This document shows positions 12,031 to 22,737 of a stretch of DNA of 64,000 bases, piece after piece. The DNA comes from Isoetes taiwanensis (Eukaryota > Streptophyta > Lycopodiopsida > Isoetales > Isoetaceae). A model generated the notes under the pieces. It was not told where the DNA came from, did not search any database, and worked only from the letters and a program-made list of their open reading frames with translations. Location of the stretch: positions 1,384,213-1,448,212 of the forward strand of contig JAJEKV010000083.1 of the NCBI GenBank assembly GCA_021234155.1, given 5' to 3'. Numbering within the stretch: position 1 is the stretch's first letter; the number at the start of each line of letters is the position of its first letter. The translations under genes were made by a program, and so were the position numbers.

Positions 12031-14254
12031 AGGCTCAGCTTGATCCGCATTCAGCAGCCCCCTCCAGGTGCATTTATAAGAGATGCTCTGGATTGGCAAT
12101 TGGAGTTGCATCCAAGGCCAAATGCAAGCTTCCATGCTGCTGCTACTGAACACGGAATTGATGATGAGGAGCAATCTTTAATTCTGGTGTACACATGTTT
12201 CATCCCAACAACTAGGGTTGCAGACTTTATAAAAGGCGAGGAGGACCGTCCAGGGACCCATACAAATTTTTACAAGCGTAATTCTCGGTACAGGAAACCA
12301 GGGCAGCTCAAGAGATTGGCAGATGAGAATTCGCACCAAAGCTTTGTCAAGTAAGTTATTTTCTTGCAATTTCTATCACAATCTATAAAAAATGAATCTT
12401 GCCAAGCTTAGAATGCAGGTTACAACTTGGCTTACATTACAATCCAGCTAAACTTGGTTCTTATGTGACAGCTATTGGTGCGCCTTTGGGCCACAAGATC
12501 ATAGGGACCATCCACCTCCTGTTGCAAACCAATCATGTAGGAGCAAAACGAGTGTTAAACGGGGCTGCTTGTGCCACTTCCAATCAAAGCATTTGTACCT
12601 AAAGCATGAGTGCACCAAGTTAACTTTCACGAGATGAACCATATTGATATCAAGGAACAGGTTTGCCATGGTAGTGGAGATCCAATGTGCAGGAACACTA
12701 GGCTTGAGCTTGCACCTCGTTTGTCCAAGGAGAAGAAGGATTGAGCTAAGGATTTGATACAACAAAACCATTCATCTCAACAGGTCATGAGCAAGCACGA
12801 AGAGCATTGGAGGTTACAAAAGCAAATTAATCCTGATAGGCCAAGACATAGAGATGAATTTCTTGCCATGGATGACCTTCACAACTTATCCCGTAAGGTT
12901 GCTAGATCCACTTGGATGTTGCATCGAGATGTTGCTTTAAGTGTCAGAATGTGGGTTTCTCTTCATCCTAAGAGCGTGTTTATGTATCAAGAGGGGAGGG
13001 TGGGCCCTTTACCTTGGGTATAATGACTCCCTTCCAGCTGAAAACTCTTTTGGAGCATGGAAAAGGTGAGGCAATTGCTATGGACTCCACTTTCAAAACC
13101 AATGACCATTGCTACAGTTTGTACACATGGTTGCTTTATGACAGTCATGGGAATGGAGTGCCACTAGCTTGGGTTCTCACATCTAGTCAAGAGGAAGAGG
13201 AGATCCAACCATGGCTTGTGGCCAGGAAGGAACATATCCATAATAATGATCCCACTTGGTCCCCTTCTCGCTTCATTATTGACCCTCGTCACGTATCCAA
13301 TTGTGCTTGTGGCATGTGAGACGAAACTGGTTGAAGATGTTGGTGAAGCGAGTGAAAGATAAGAAGCGCAGGGCCCACATGTTCAAAGAATTAGGAGACA
13401 TCATGTATGGTATTCATGTTGATGGGGATGGTAGATATGGGCAGGACTACATAGACTCATGTAAGGAAGAGGGATTAAGACTCTTGGAAGAGTTCAAGGA
13501 AAGACACAAGACCTACAAGAAAGTTGTGAAATACATGAGCAAGGTGTGGACAAAGAACATTACTTCCTGGATAGTTGCTACTCGGATGTACCCCCATGCA
13601 AACCAAGAAACAAATGCAAGCATAGAGTCATATCATGCTACTATGAAGAGGAGGCTTGGTCTCTCCAAGCATTCATTGAGAGGACGCAGGACCGATTGGT
13701 TGCTTTACATGCTGACATGCCAATTGGAGACGCATATATTCTTTGATAGATTCAAGAAGGACCATGGTTTTAAGATCAACCGCAAATAGGAACAGGTTGT
13801 GGAGACAACAATCATTGGAGCAAAAAGGATTCCTGATGCAACAGTGAGGTGGCTAGACTACCAACAAGGGAGGGCTGAAGTTTGGAGCCAAAACATAGAT
13901 GCTTGGGATGCGAATAGAGAGGCCCTTCCCTATATGGTAGTTGTGGCAAATGAGAATTGGGCTTGCTGCGATTGCCCATGGGGTATGAAGGGTAACATGT
14001 GCAAGCATCAAATTAAAGTGGTTCAAATGATGGGCAGCTATAGGGATGAAGACATATTGAGAGTGTGTGGAACTCTTTACGGTTCCCAAGCTGGTGGTTT
14101 GAAAAACTTGAGATATATTGCAGAGGATTATGAGGTGGATGAGTTTAGCGATGACGTCGTGCTTTCTAGTTTGACCTCAACAAGCCTCATTGATGTCGAG
14201 GAGAAGCCAGATGTTGGTAAGTGCATCGTAGACCCTACACGTAGAGACATGTGA
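12031..14254 (+). pseudogene. MULE transposase with SWIM zinc finger, disrupted
   Basis: This is a Mutator-like element transposase. After an acceptor at 12029-12030 comes an N-terminal segment, an intron (12351-12471, GTAAGT...CAG, phases agree), and a zinc-finger-like block (WCAFGP, GCLCHFQSKHLY). An alpha-helical DNA-binding region follows, then the catalytic core starting AIAMDSTFKTN with an FIIDPR segment and LCLWHVRRNWLK. The end is a SWIM finger at 13963-14010 (CCDCPW...CKH, the CxC-x-CxH pattern). Such proteins cut and paste DNA. The frame is broken near 12620, by TGA at about 12742, near 13018 and near 13312, and by an in-frame TAG at 13787, so no intact enzyme is made from this copy. 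Terminal inverted repeats were not located. Confidence 0.85.
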
Positions 14255-14315
14255 GAAATCGTCCCTAGACCATTAGACTATGAAAAAACCACGAGTCAAT
14301 CTCAACCATAGGACT

Positions 14316-14821
14316 TCACCCGAACAACTCTCTGTATTCCTCTCGAGCTTGATTCACGATTTCTACTGTGAAGTCCTCGACCTCGCCATCACCCATGAAC
14401 CACAACTCCATGTCGAGAAAGTCGGGCCAGATTATAGTTGACTCCAGAATCATTTTTACCATCCCTTTTCTGTGGTGCTTCCAAACTCGAGCCATCTCCT
14501 GGAGACACACTCTTATCCTTCGAGGCAACTGATCGGCCTCAAGCAGTGCCCTCATTGCCTTTTCACCGATCAGGTTGTATCCTCATCTCGTAGTCCTCTT
14601 CCTCATCCGGAGGAGGGGGTATCTGAGTGACTCCCGTCTCGAGCATCTTCTCGACGGCTCCTACACCAAGATAGAAATCCCACACGAAATTAGAAAAGAA
14701 AAAATCTATAGAAGTTGCATGTAAGCATGGCCTTACTATTAAAAACCGGTTCCATATTATGCTGCTCGTGAATCCTGGGCTCCCCTTTGATCTGGTTCAG
14801 GCGTTGGAGCATAGCTTCCAT
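14316..14821 (-). CDS. Unrecognised two-exon gene convergent with the MULE transposase
   Basis: I do not recognise this family. Exon 1 (14737-14821) starts MEAMLQRLNQIKGEPRIHEQ. A 75-bp intron (GTAAGG...TAG, 14662-14736) follows with exactly matching phase. Exon 2 starts AVEKMLETGVTQIPPPPDEE, with an acidic Pro-rich stretch. One base near 14585 shifts the frame, after which an 80-residue segment stays open: MRALLEADQLPRR, then WKHHRKGMVKMIL, ending REEYRELFG and a stop at 14316. Composition is protein-like (charged and amphipathic, with no low complexity). It ends 60 bp from the transposase stop on the opposite strand, so it could be a second gene of the same element or an adjacent host or other TE gene. 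Confidence 0.5.
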
Positions 14822-15504
14822 AGCTGTTCACTAAAAAACAATTGCAAGAATGGGAATGGAAACTGGACAATGGAAAAACGCATCGAGATAGAATTATTTA
14901 TAGAACTGTCTTGTTTGTTTTCACATATAAAGCAGTACCGGTCTTTGCAATCTCGTGAGCTTCTCCAGCTTGAGCTTTTAAGTCAAATCATTGATGGAAA
15001 AGATGCCGGAGCTTCCTTTGACGAATTTCCCTGCTATCTCAAGTAAGCAAAAGCTTGGCCTTTCATGTGGTTTTTTGTTAGTAGCCAAGTTATATTTCTT
15101 CATTTACAGTGAACAGATGAATTTTGCTCACAAATGCTACATTCCTTCACTTGAAACAATGACAGCTGGCAATCCTTTTCTATCGGTCTTGGTATTCTGT
15201 GCTTGTTCTACAGGAAAGCTTATCCGAGGTATTGCTTCATTTTTTCCCTGTATCAGGTAGAATCTGTCCTTCAGACAGTGGCAGAGCCCAACTTATTTGC
15301 AGTGATCAGGTCAATGGTAACAAATTCTTTGATGTGGTAAATGCTATGATGCTCTAATATCTGAAGCTCTTTAATGTTGTAAATACATTTTGAGCGTACA
15401 GATACTGATGCAAGTGGTTGCATCAAATTGTCACGTCCTCAACATGGACAAAAACAGTGTATAATTTTTGTTTTATGAATGGGAAATAAGTAATAGATTC
15501 AATA

Positions 15505-15630
15505 TCTTTATGTATCAATATGTATCAATATCAATATGCTTTCTAATCAGTATGTATCAATATCAATATGTATCAATATCAATATGTAGTATCAATATGT
15601 ATCAATATCAATATCATTCTACTCAATATC
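15505..15630 (+). repeat. Microsatellite of TATCAA/TATG units
   Basis: Imperfect tandem repeats of ATCAATATGT and ATCAATATCA run for about 120 bp. This is simple sequence with no coding value. Confidence 0.85.
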
Positions 15631-16002
15631 AAGTACTAGAAATAAGGCGCACCAAATCACTTCAGCTTGGAACCTGGACGAACGCGAGCTTGAACACAGA
15701 CCGAACTTCGAAGCTTGGAAGGATGAACTTCGAAATTTGGAACACTCGACGAACTTCGAGCTCAAATCTTGCTCAAATAAGGGTTCGCAAACCCAAGATT
15801 CCTTCACACCCTCCCAATTCGAAATATTAGGTGGCATTGGAATTGATTCAAAATTCGGTGGCATCTCCTCGAAAAATTGCAGGTTAAACTTAAGCCCGAA
15901 CCCATTTGACTCATGGGGATTGTTGGTAATCATGGCCGACGCCCAATCATAATTGAGGCGAATCTGCACGATCACCAGCACCGGGTTGCCTCGGAAACCC
16001 AT
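15619..16002 (-). CDS. Hypothetical protein, minus strand
   Basis: This 127-residue frame starts MGFRGNPVLVIVQIRLNYDW, which looks like a hydrophobic start on a globular protein, and later becomes Ser-rich. No family is recognised. The DNA encoding LNYDW shares about 16 bp with the 430-bp array unit (AATCATAATTGAG on the plus strand), so part of this ORF may derive from a related repeat. It could also be non-coding. Confidence 0.25.
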   Translation of the reverse strand: MGFRGNPVLVIVQIRLNYDWASAMITNNPHESNGFGLKFNLQFFEEMPPNFESIPMPPNISNWEGVKESWVCEPLFEQDLSSKFVECSKFRSSSFQASKFGLCSSSRSSRFQAEVIWCALFLVLDIE

Positions 16003-16783
16003 TGCCGGGGGCGCATCTGCCAGGGATTTGACGAGGGTTAAGTCCGGCGGCGGGCCGGTTCACACGCTGACCTACGATTCATCGTCAGGCCAACTCCACC
16101 TAACCACGGTTCGGGTTGGCTTGGGCCGATAATTCGGTGGGTGAATGCCACCTCCTCCATCACCAAACATTTTGGGTTAAAAAAATTCAATCCAGGGTTC
16201 GCCAATTTTTAAAAAACTCAAGCGAATTAAGAACTCAATTTGGGAATAAACCGTCGGCCTTGGAGGCTTTTTCAACTAAGACCCTCAGAAGTGTTCTCAT
16301 AGTAAAGCAATAGTAGGATTGAATCTGACACTTGATAAGTAATAGATTGGATGCATCATATTTCTGGCCACCAAGATTGTCATCTGTTTGTTTCCTTGCT
16401 TTACAAATATACCAAGTGTTACATGATTTTTCATAATGTTTTTAAAGCAGTGCTTCAATATTCCGTTATTGACGAGATAAAACAGATTCCACTTACCTTA
16501 TTATAAAGCAAAAGTTCTCCACACGCTAAGCATTTAGGGGGAATTTGTAGGTTTGTATTTCTTAGAAAATACCTTCAGAAGAACATAAGTCTTGATATAT
16601 GGAATTAAAACGTTTGTATTCCCGGTCATGCATGTACTTGTTGTAGTAGGCATGTTGTAGTAGCATGACCATAGCATGCACACGCAGAGAAGCAAAGAGA
16701 ATTTCAAAAATATTCCACACCTGATCATCAAATATATACGAGCATTCAGAACATTGAAGAATGTTATAGAATTTTTTAACATG

Positions 16784-16853
16784 TTCTAGAATTTCTAGAA
16801 TATTCCAAGACATTTTGGAAGCCACCAGATGGGTCGCCAAGAAGCTTCTGGAA
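16784..16853. promoter_or_regulatory. Cluster of perfect heat-shock-element motifs
   Basis: TTCTAGAATATTC at 16793-16805 is a perfect three-pentamer heat-shock element (TTCnnGAAnnTTC), preceded by another TTCnnGAA at 16784-16791. A second perfect trimer GAAGCTTCTGGAA lies at 16841-16853. The short direct repeat GGAAGCCACCA flanks it (16818 and 16851). Heat-shock factors bind such arrays, and some plant retrotransposon LTRs carry them. No adjacent gene was identified, so the controlled transcript is unknown. Confidence 0.55.
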
Positions 16854-16919
16854 GCCACCACTAGAAATTACATATATATTATGATATATTATGACGTATC
16901 TTATATATGCAATGCATAT

Positions 16920-17430
16920 ATATAAGGAAGGAAGGAAGGAAGAAACTTTTAATGTCCACGGAACCCAATCGGGTTATGGGACCACAAGTACAAAACGGGA
17001 TCGAAGTCCCTAACCAGAACAAGGACCGAAGCCCACAGAACAAACCATAATCACCATGGCCCAGATTAAAAACCACCTGGGAAAAAACTGTTGCCAGGAT
17101 GACTACGCATCCAAAAATCCATGCTATTGCAAAAGCAATAAGCATACCTCCAACAGAATAAGACTTCACCCGAGCATAATAAATCGTAACCTCTTCTGGC
17201 AACTGGTCTTTGGAAAACCGATGCCCCTAACGCCAATCGCCCAGGCAGCCAAGGGGGAAGGCTTCAAAACCGCTTTCGGGAAATCGCCCAGTGGAGGTGC
17301 CTCCTCACTAAAGCGCTCCACCGATCCAGGCATGCTCTCGCACACACACGCCGCCTCTCTCGGCAAAGCGCCACCCATCACTTTGCACCTCCCAGCGCCA
17401 TCCATCACTACGCCCTAGACAACCACGAAG
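16920..17430 (-). mobile_element. LINE/SINE 3' end with GGAA/TTCC tail (minus strand)
   Basis: On the minus strand, text containing CCGATTGGG then GTGGACATTAAAA ends in a TTCC microsatellite (plus-strand GGAA repeat at about 16923-16942). The same tail arrangement occurs at the end of LINE A (54130-54183) and at 23829-23890. Upstream (17056-17418) a GC-rich open frame without a recognised domain may belong to the element body. Confidence 0.5.
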
Positions 17431-17489
17431 CGCCCAGGGGCCGCTCAAGCGAACCTTCGAGCGGCGCCAAACAATTAAGGAGGAGAAAG

Positions 17490-17760
17490 CATATATGACA
17501 TATGATTTATATTATGACATATCTCATATATTAGAGATATATGACGCTTGTAATATATATATATATATGACATATCTTATACACTTGTAACATATATATG
17601 ACATATGATTTATATTATGACATATGTCATATATTAAAGATATATAATGAGATATATGACGCTTGTAATATATATATATATATATATGACATATCTTATA
17701 CACTTGTAACATGACATATGATCTATATTATGACATATGTCATATATTAAAGATATGTAA
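17490..17760. repeat. AT-rich tandem repeat, ~125-bp period
   Basis: About 2.3 copies of a block containing GACATATGATTTATATTATG, then GATATATGACGCTTGTAATA, then an AT dinucleotide run, then GACATATCTTATACACTTGT. It is AT-rich and palindrome-prone and has no coding capacity. Confidence 0.8.
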
Positions 17761-17761
17761 T

Positions 17762-17999
17762 GCTATTTCAAAACTTTCTGGTGTTCTCGGGATTAGTAGA
17801 GCGGAAGTTTGCCATTTGGCGGGACTTCTTGGGTGTTGTAGATGGTGATGGTCGGTTTGTACAGCAGTAGAGTTGTAGTTTTTCTGTGAGTTTGTTGTGG
17901 AGTGTTGAGGTATCGCTGTCTCTTTGGGGTAGTTCTCCTTCCTCCTCACTTGCTTTGTAACATTACCATTCTTTTAATACGTTGATGACACAGTTCTTC

Positions 18000-18028
<29 letters not shown>
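17762..18028 (+). mobile_element. 5'-truncated LINE 3' end with poly(A) tail
   Basis: A G/T-rich 3'-UTR-like stretch ends ATTCTTTTAATACGTTGATG, then a stretch close to GACACAGTTCTTC, then 29 A residues (18000-18028). The form is typical of a plant L1-type LINE 3' end inserted by target-primed reverse transcription. It lies 150 bp upstream of the D-amino-acid oxidase start codon. No clear target duplication was found. Confidence 0.6.
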
Positions 18029-18032
<4 letters not shown>

Positions 18033-18114
18033 GCATATTAAAATAACTATTGGAAAACAATAAAAATATGGACTCTTCACATGTTGGGTTGAATTTTTAC
18101 CACATAGCCCAACT

Positions 18115-18124
18115 CTATATAAAC
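18115..18124 (+). promoter_or_regulatory. TATA box of the D-amino-acid oxidase gene
   Basis: CTATATAAAC lies about 60 bp upstream of the ATG at 18179, a normal plant TATA-to-start distance with a short leader. It lies about 87 bp after the poly(A) tail of an inserted LINE end, so the native upstream promoter may have been displaced. Confidence 0.55.
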
Positions 18125-18178
18125 AAAGCGTATTGATTCCATCTTGTAAGAAGTCTCTAGCTCTTAGATTTGTAATTA

Positions 18179-18353
18179 ATGGCCCCAAAGGTCTTAGTAA
18201 TAGGAGGCGGTGTTATTGGCTTAACTACAGCATGGGTCATGTTAGAGAAAGGGTTTGATGTCACCGTTGTTGCAAAAGAGTATGTAGGAGGTGAAAAACA
18301 ATTGACATCTGAAATTGCAGGGGCTCTTTGGGAATGGCCACCAGTAGTTTGTG
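18179..18353 (+). CDS. DAO: DAO exon 1: FAD-binding N-terminus
   Basis: The exon is open from ATG at 18179. Residues 5-13 read VLVIGGGVI (GxGxxG nucleotide fold), followed by a second strand VTVVAKE and the family block GALWEWPP. The best donor is GTTAGT at 18354, leaving phase 1; GTTTGT at 18347 is an alternative leaving phase 0. Confidence 0.88.
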
Positions 18354-18393
18354 GTTAGTAACTATAGTATATAGTGAGTTTACTTTACTGTTA

Positions 18394-21300
18394 ATCAGTG
18401 ATCAACTTTGCAACGTTGCCCACCCTTAAAATGCCCCGTGACCCTTCCAAATAAGGGAATTTTTTTATAAGACATTATTTATAAGGGTAAAAAAAAAAAT
18501 TGCCCTTCACCATAGAAAGGGCAAAAATAAATATACCATTGTAGATAAGGGCAATATTTTAGAAAACCCTTAAAATTTTGTTAAGGCCCTTTTCCGGTTT
18601 TTAATTAATAATAATATTTTAGTTTTTATTATTCTATTATTAATGTACAGTATATACACTCTTAGTCTATATTGATGTAAATCCAAAGATATGGGTTTTT
18701 ATGTATCCCAAAAAATAGAAAGCAAAACTTTGCAAATTGCAATTAACCAAAGAAAATCGTATCTTTAATTCATTAATGCATGTGGGCTAATAGCAACGGA
18801 CGGACCGGACCGGGCTGGGAGGGAGGATCGGAGGGAGAAGAGGGAGAAATCATAGAGGAAAAGAAACGAATGCAATGGAAAGATTACAAATTACAAATTT
18901 AGAATGCTCGATTCGATGCTCACTGTCCTGATTTCGATTCATTGCTAGCAACACCTTTGACCGGGTCATCGTACTTTTCTCACAAAAAACCGTTTCATGT
19001 AAAGTTTACGTAAAGTTTCAGAAATCCATTTACGTAACGTTTCATGTCAATCACGTTTCATGTCAATCACGCAAACCCATAACCCACAAATCCGTGCAGG
19101 GCATAGCTCACAAATCGGCCCCACGTCCTCCAAATATTACATTTGTAGATTTGTTTTGCAAGTCATCAATTTGTTTTATACTGATGAGCAGAGATCATGC
19201 ATTGCCAATCGTAAGTGCTTACGGCAGAAATAGATAAAAACGTATTGACAACCAAAATCAAACAGGACTCATCTGGAGCAGAACGAATTTATCTGGAGCA
19301 GAACCTTTATCTGGAGCAGAACGAATTTATCTGGAGCATAATCTTTATCACGGAGCGTAACAAATTTATCTATCATCATCTATCTATCGAATCGATAGAA
19401 GAGATTAGAGCAAGCAATTCTTTGTGAAAGACATAAGGTAAGTAAATTTTATCTTGTAATTTATTTCACATTACAGCTTTGAATTTATTCGAAATTGCCT
19501 TTATCCTTTATTCGAAAATTGCCATGGCTCCCGCTTGGGGGGCGTCAATGAAGGACACGAGGCAAACAACAATCCATGCCATGTTCTCTATCTCCAATAC
19601 TAGAGCTGCTAATACTAGCACAACAGAAGGTTTTATTGATTTGAATGAGCCTGTAACTGATGAGAATGACCAAAGAATAGAATAGAATAGAATAGAATAG
19701 AGTGGAGGATATGATGGAAGCTATGATAGGGGACGATTTAGAAGAGACCGATGATAGGTTGGACAGAGAGATAGGTGCAGGCAGCAAAAAGAAACAAAAG
19801 AAAAAGAAGAGAAAATTTCGGGAAGAATGGAAAGTAAAACATCCATGGGCTTATGGCATTATTGATCCATTTGGTATTGAAAGAGTGAAATGTGCTTGGT
19901 GTATTGAAAATAAGATGAGTAATGCATTTTCTTTGCAAGGGAGTAGCACAGTTCAAAAGCAAGCTCTTGAGATCCATGAGAGATCTAAAAGTCATAAAAA
20001 AGTTACGGAAATTATGGCAGATAAAAGGAAAAAGGTGCATGTACCTTTGAAGTTTGATGAAATGACTCAAATTGAGCATAAGAGAGTGGTAAAAGTTATG
20101 CAATTGATGTACTATGTTGCAACAAGGGACCAGCCCTTAGAAGAATATGCTTCTTTGTGCCATCTCCTCAAGTTTTCGTGATACACCGATATGCCACTTA
20201 GCAATGAGTATTACCTTTACACCAACACAAGTAAGGAATTCTTGCATGCTATGAAAACGGTCTATTTCCAGAAACTCATTAGCGAAGTATGTGATAGCCC
20301 ATACTTCTCTTTGTTAATAGATGAGTCTACAGATTGCACTTTGACTAGTTACATGATTGTATACGTCACATACATTATGGATAGAGGCAATGGGCCTGTT
20401 GCTACAAGGTTTCTTGGATTGATTGAGGTTTCTGATTGCGATGCATCACATTTACATGTTGCATTATGTGATTTTTTACTTGATTTGGGACTTGAGAAAG
20501 AAAAAATGATAGGTTTGGCAACGGATGGTGCTGCAGTAATGACAGGAATATATAACGGGGTTGCCGCAAGATTTAAGGAAGAAGTTCCCTCACTAATTTC
20601 AGTGCATTGCATTGCACACAAAGAAGCTTTGGCCGTTAAAGATGCTTTAAAGGGATTTCGCATATGTGATTTGGTAGAAAAAGTTGCGCGCAAGATAAAG
20701 AAATGGGTTGGTAAATCACATATTCGACATTCTTCTGTTAAGTCTCTTGCTTTGGCATATAACTTGAAGCCATTGGAGTTGTTACGAATTCATGATGTGC
20801 GTTGGCTTTCTCGAGGGCAAGTTATATCACGCATGGTTACTTTGATGCCCGTATTGATGAACATTTGGTCTAAGGAAAATGGTGAGCTTTTTCTAGCTTT
20901 CACTAGTCTTAAAGTGCAATTTTTTATTCACTTGCTTGCGGATGTGCTCTTTCATTGTAATATCTTGAATGAGTTATTTCAAAGTCGTATTGTTGATATC
21001 TCCCAAATTGGGACGGATATTGCTATCACCAAGAAGCAACTTACAAGCCATTTCTTGGTTGGTGAATTTGGCTCGAAGGCAAAGCATTTTTCCTCGTTTC
21101 AAGAAATGGCTAGGCATGGCTATCTTGCTTACAAAGATGTGGATGGAATGATTCATCATCAAGGCCTTCATCTTGGTCCAATTTCTTCTAAGGATGACAC
21201 ATTGCATTTATCTACATGGGCATCTTGCGTTGCGGAAGGTAAGTCTTTTGTAAGAAAAATCATTGATTCCCTTGACAAAAGATTTAGTGATCTTGATTTA

Positions 21301-21438
21301 TTTGATGCATCAAAGATATTCTCACCTCGTGACTATGTAGTGGATGATGATGAAGAGCATGCAGCCACATGTGAGAAATGGATTGAGGTACTCATTGCTA
21401 AGTTCCATGGAAAGATAGATGCCAACAAATGTAGGCTT
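18394..21438 (+). mobile_element. Truncated hAT transposon inside DAO intron 1
   Basis: The interval between DAO exon 1 and the second array is mostly a hAT-type element. It has a non-coding leader with a short repeat of TTATCTGGAGCAGAAC (19270-19350), then the transposase gene. The left edge is uncertain (possibly near CAGTGATCAACTTTGC at about 18397). The right terminus is missing because the coding region runs straight into the 430-bp repeat array. Confidence 0.6.
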
Positions 21439-21456
21439 GAATATGTAGCAAAATAA
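19524..21456 (+). pseudogene. hAT transposase, BED-finger ZNF862-like type, broken
   Basis: From ATG at 19524 the protein starts MAPAWGASMKDTRQ, then has a lysine-rich basic stretch and a BED-type zinc finger (HPWAYG, VKCAWC, ALEIHERSKSH; 19846-20000). The RNase-H-like core holds DESTDCT (20319-20340), LATDGAAVMTG (20515-20548) and VHCIAHKEAL (20601-20630). Three breaks are visible: a frame change in an AATAG pentanucleotide run (19672-19702), an in-frame TGA at 20179, and loss of the C-terminal dimerisation region where the 430-bp repeat begins (about 21438). The last codons before the stop come from the repeat. A 40-bp GTAAGT...CAG segment in the leader (19434-19476) may be a minimal intron. 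Confidence 0.85.
19672..19702 (+). repeat. AATAG pentanucleotide microsatellite in the hAT frame
   Basis: About six AATAG units lie between the N-terminal segment (frame 0) and the rest of the transposase (frame 1). A change of one 5-bp unit would move the reading frame and expose TAG stops, so the frame break is probably repeat slippage. Confidence 0.8.
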
Positions 21457-22737
21457 CAGGGGGTTCCAGGGGGATTTGATATAGATATAATTCTTGAAAC
21501 CATAGACCATATCCCTAAAACAATTCAATGGGTTATTATAAAAAAAAACATAGATTTAAGATAAAAGATAGTCACATTAGCTCACTGGTTAGATTGGTTA
21601 AAGTAGTCGTATTAGGACATTGAGTTATTTTGGTAGAGGTTCGAATCCCCGTATTTCATATTCTAAAAGCTTAAGCCAAACCGTATAGAGGCTCGATATA
21701 CCATCAAAACCTTAGGCAAACTCGTATTCGACATCTTAAAATCATAGGCGTCCCCAATCATAATTGAGCATAATCGAAACGAGAGGTGTCAAGAAGATCC
21801 AACATACGGTCGGGCCATAGGATTGATGATCCGACGACTGTGGTAGTCCAGGGTGCACCTCGTTTAGAATATGTAGCAAAATAACAGGGGTTCCAGGGGG
21901 ATTTGATATAGATATAATTCTTGAAACCATAGACCATATCCCTAAAACAATTCAATGGGTTATTATAAAAAAAACATAGATTTAAGATAAAAGATAGTCA
22001 CATTAGCTCACTGGTTAGATTGGTTAAAGTAGTCGATTAGGACATTGAGTTATTTTGGTAGAGGTTCAATCCCCCAGATTTCATATTCTAAAAGCTTAAG
22101 CCAAACCGTATAGAGGCTCGATATACCATCAAAACCTTAGGCAAACTCGTATTCGACATCTTAAAATCATAGGCGTCCCCAATCATAATTGAGCATAATC
22201 GAAACGAGAGGTGTCAAGAAGCTCCAACATACCACGGGCCATAGGATTGATGATCCGAAGCCTAATGGTAGTCCAGGTGCACCTCGCTTAGAATATGTAG
22301 CAAAATAACAGGGGGTTCCAGGGGGATTTGATATAGATATAATTCTTGAAACCATAGACCATATCCCTAAAACAATTCAATGGGTTATTATAAAAAAAAA
22401 CATAGATTTAAGATAAAAGATAGTCACATTAGCTCACTGGTTAGATTGGTTAAAGTAGTCGTATTAGGACATTGAGTTATTTTGGTAGAGGTTCGAATCC
22501 CCGTATTTCATATTCTAAAAGCTTAAGCCAAACCGTATAGAGGCTCGATATACCATCAAAACCTTAGGCTCGATATACCATCAAAACCTTAGGCAAACTC
22601 GTATTCGACATCTTAAAATCATAGGCGTCCCCAATCATAATTGAGCATAATCGAAACGAGAGGTGTCAAGAAGCTCCAACATACAGTCTGGGCCATAGGA
22701 TTGACAGATCCGACGACTGTGGTAGTCCAGGGTGCAC
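21430..22737 (+). repeat. Second tandem array of the ~430-bp repeat (3 units)
   Basis: Three units run from AATATGTA (about 21439) to a truncated end at GGTGCAC (22731-22737), where D-amino-acid oxidase exon 2 begins. All three share variants absent from the 13-unit array: CATATCCCTAAAAC, CTCACTGGTTAGATTGG (a better A box), AAAGATAG, TTAAGCCAAACC and TTGAGCATAATCG. The third unit has a 34-bp internal duplication (CTCGATATACCATCAAAACC repeated near 22540-22590). The terminal CTCGTTTAG of the unit is missing at the right end. Confidence 0.9.

Noticed and set aside
17056-17418. 120-residue GC-rich plus-strand protein
   Set aside because: Both strands are open through the GC-rich part, no domain is visible, and the interval carries a LINE-type tail on the minus strand.
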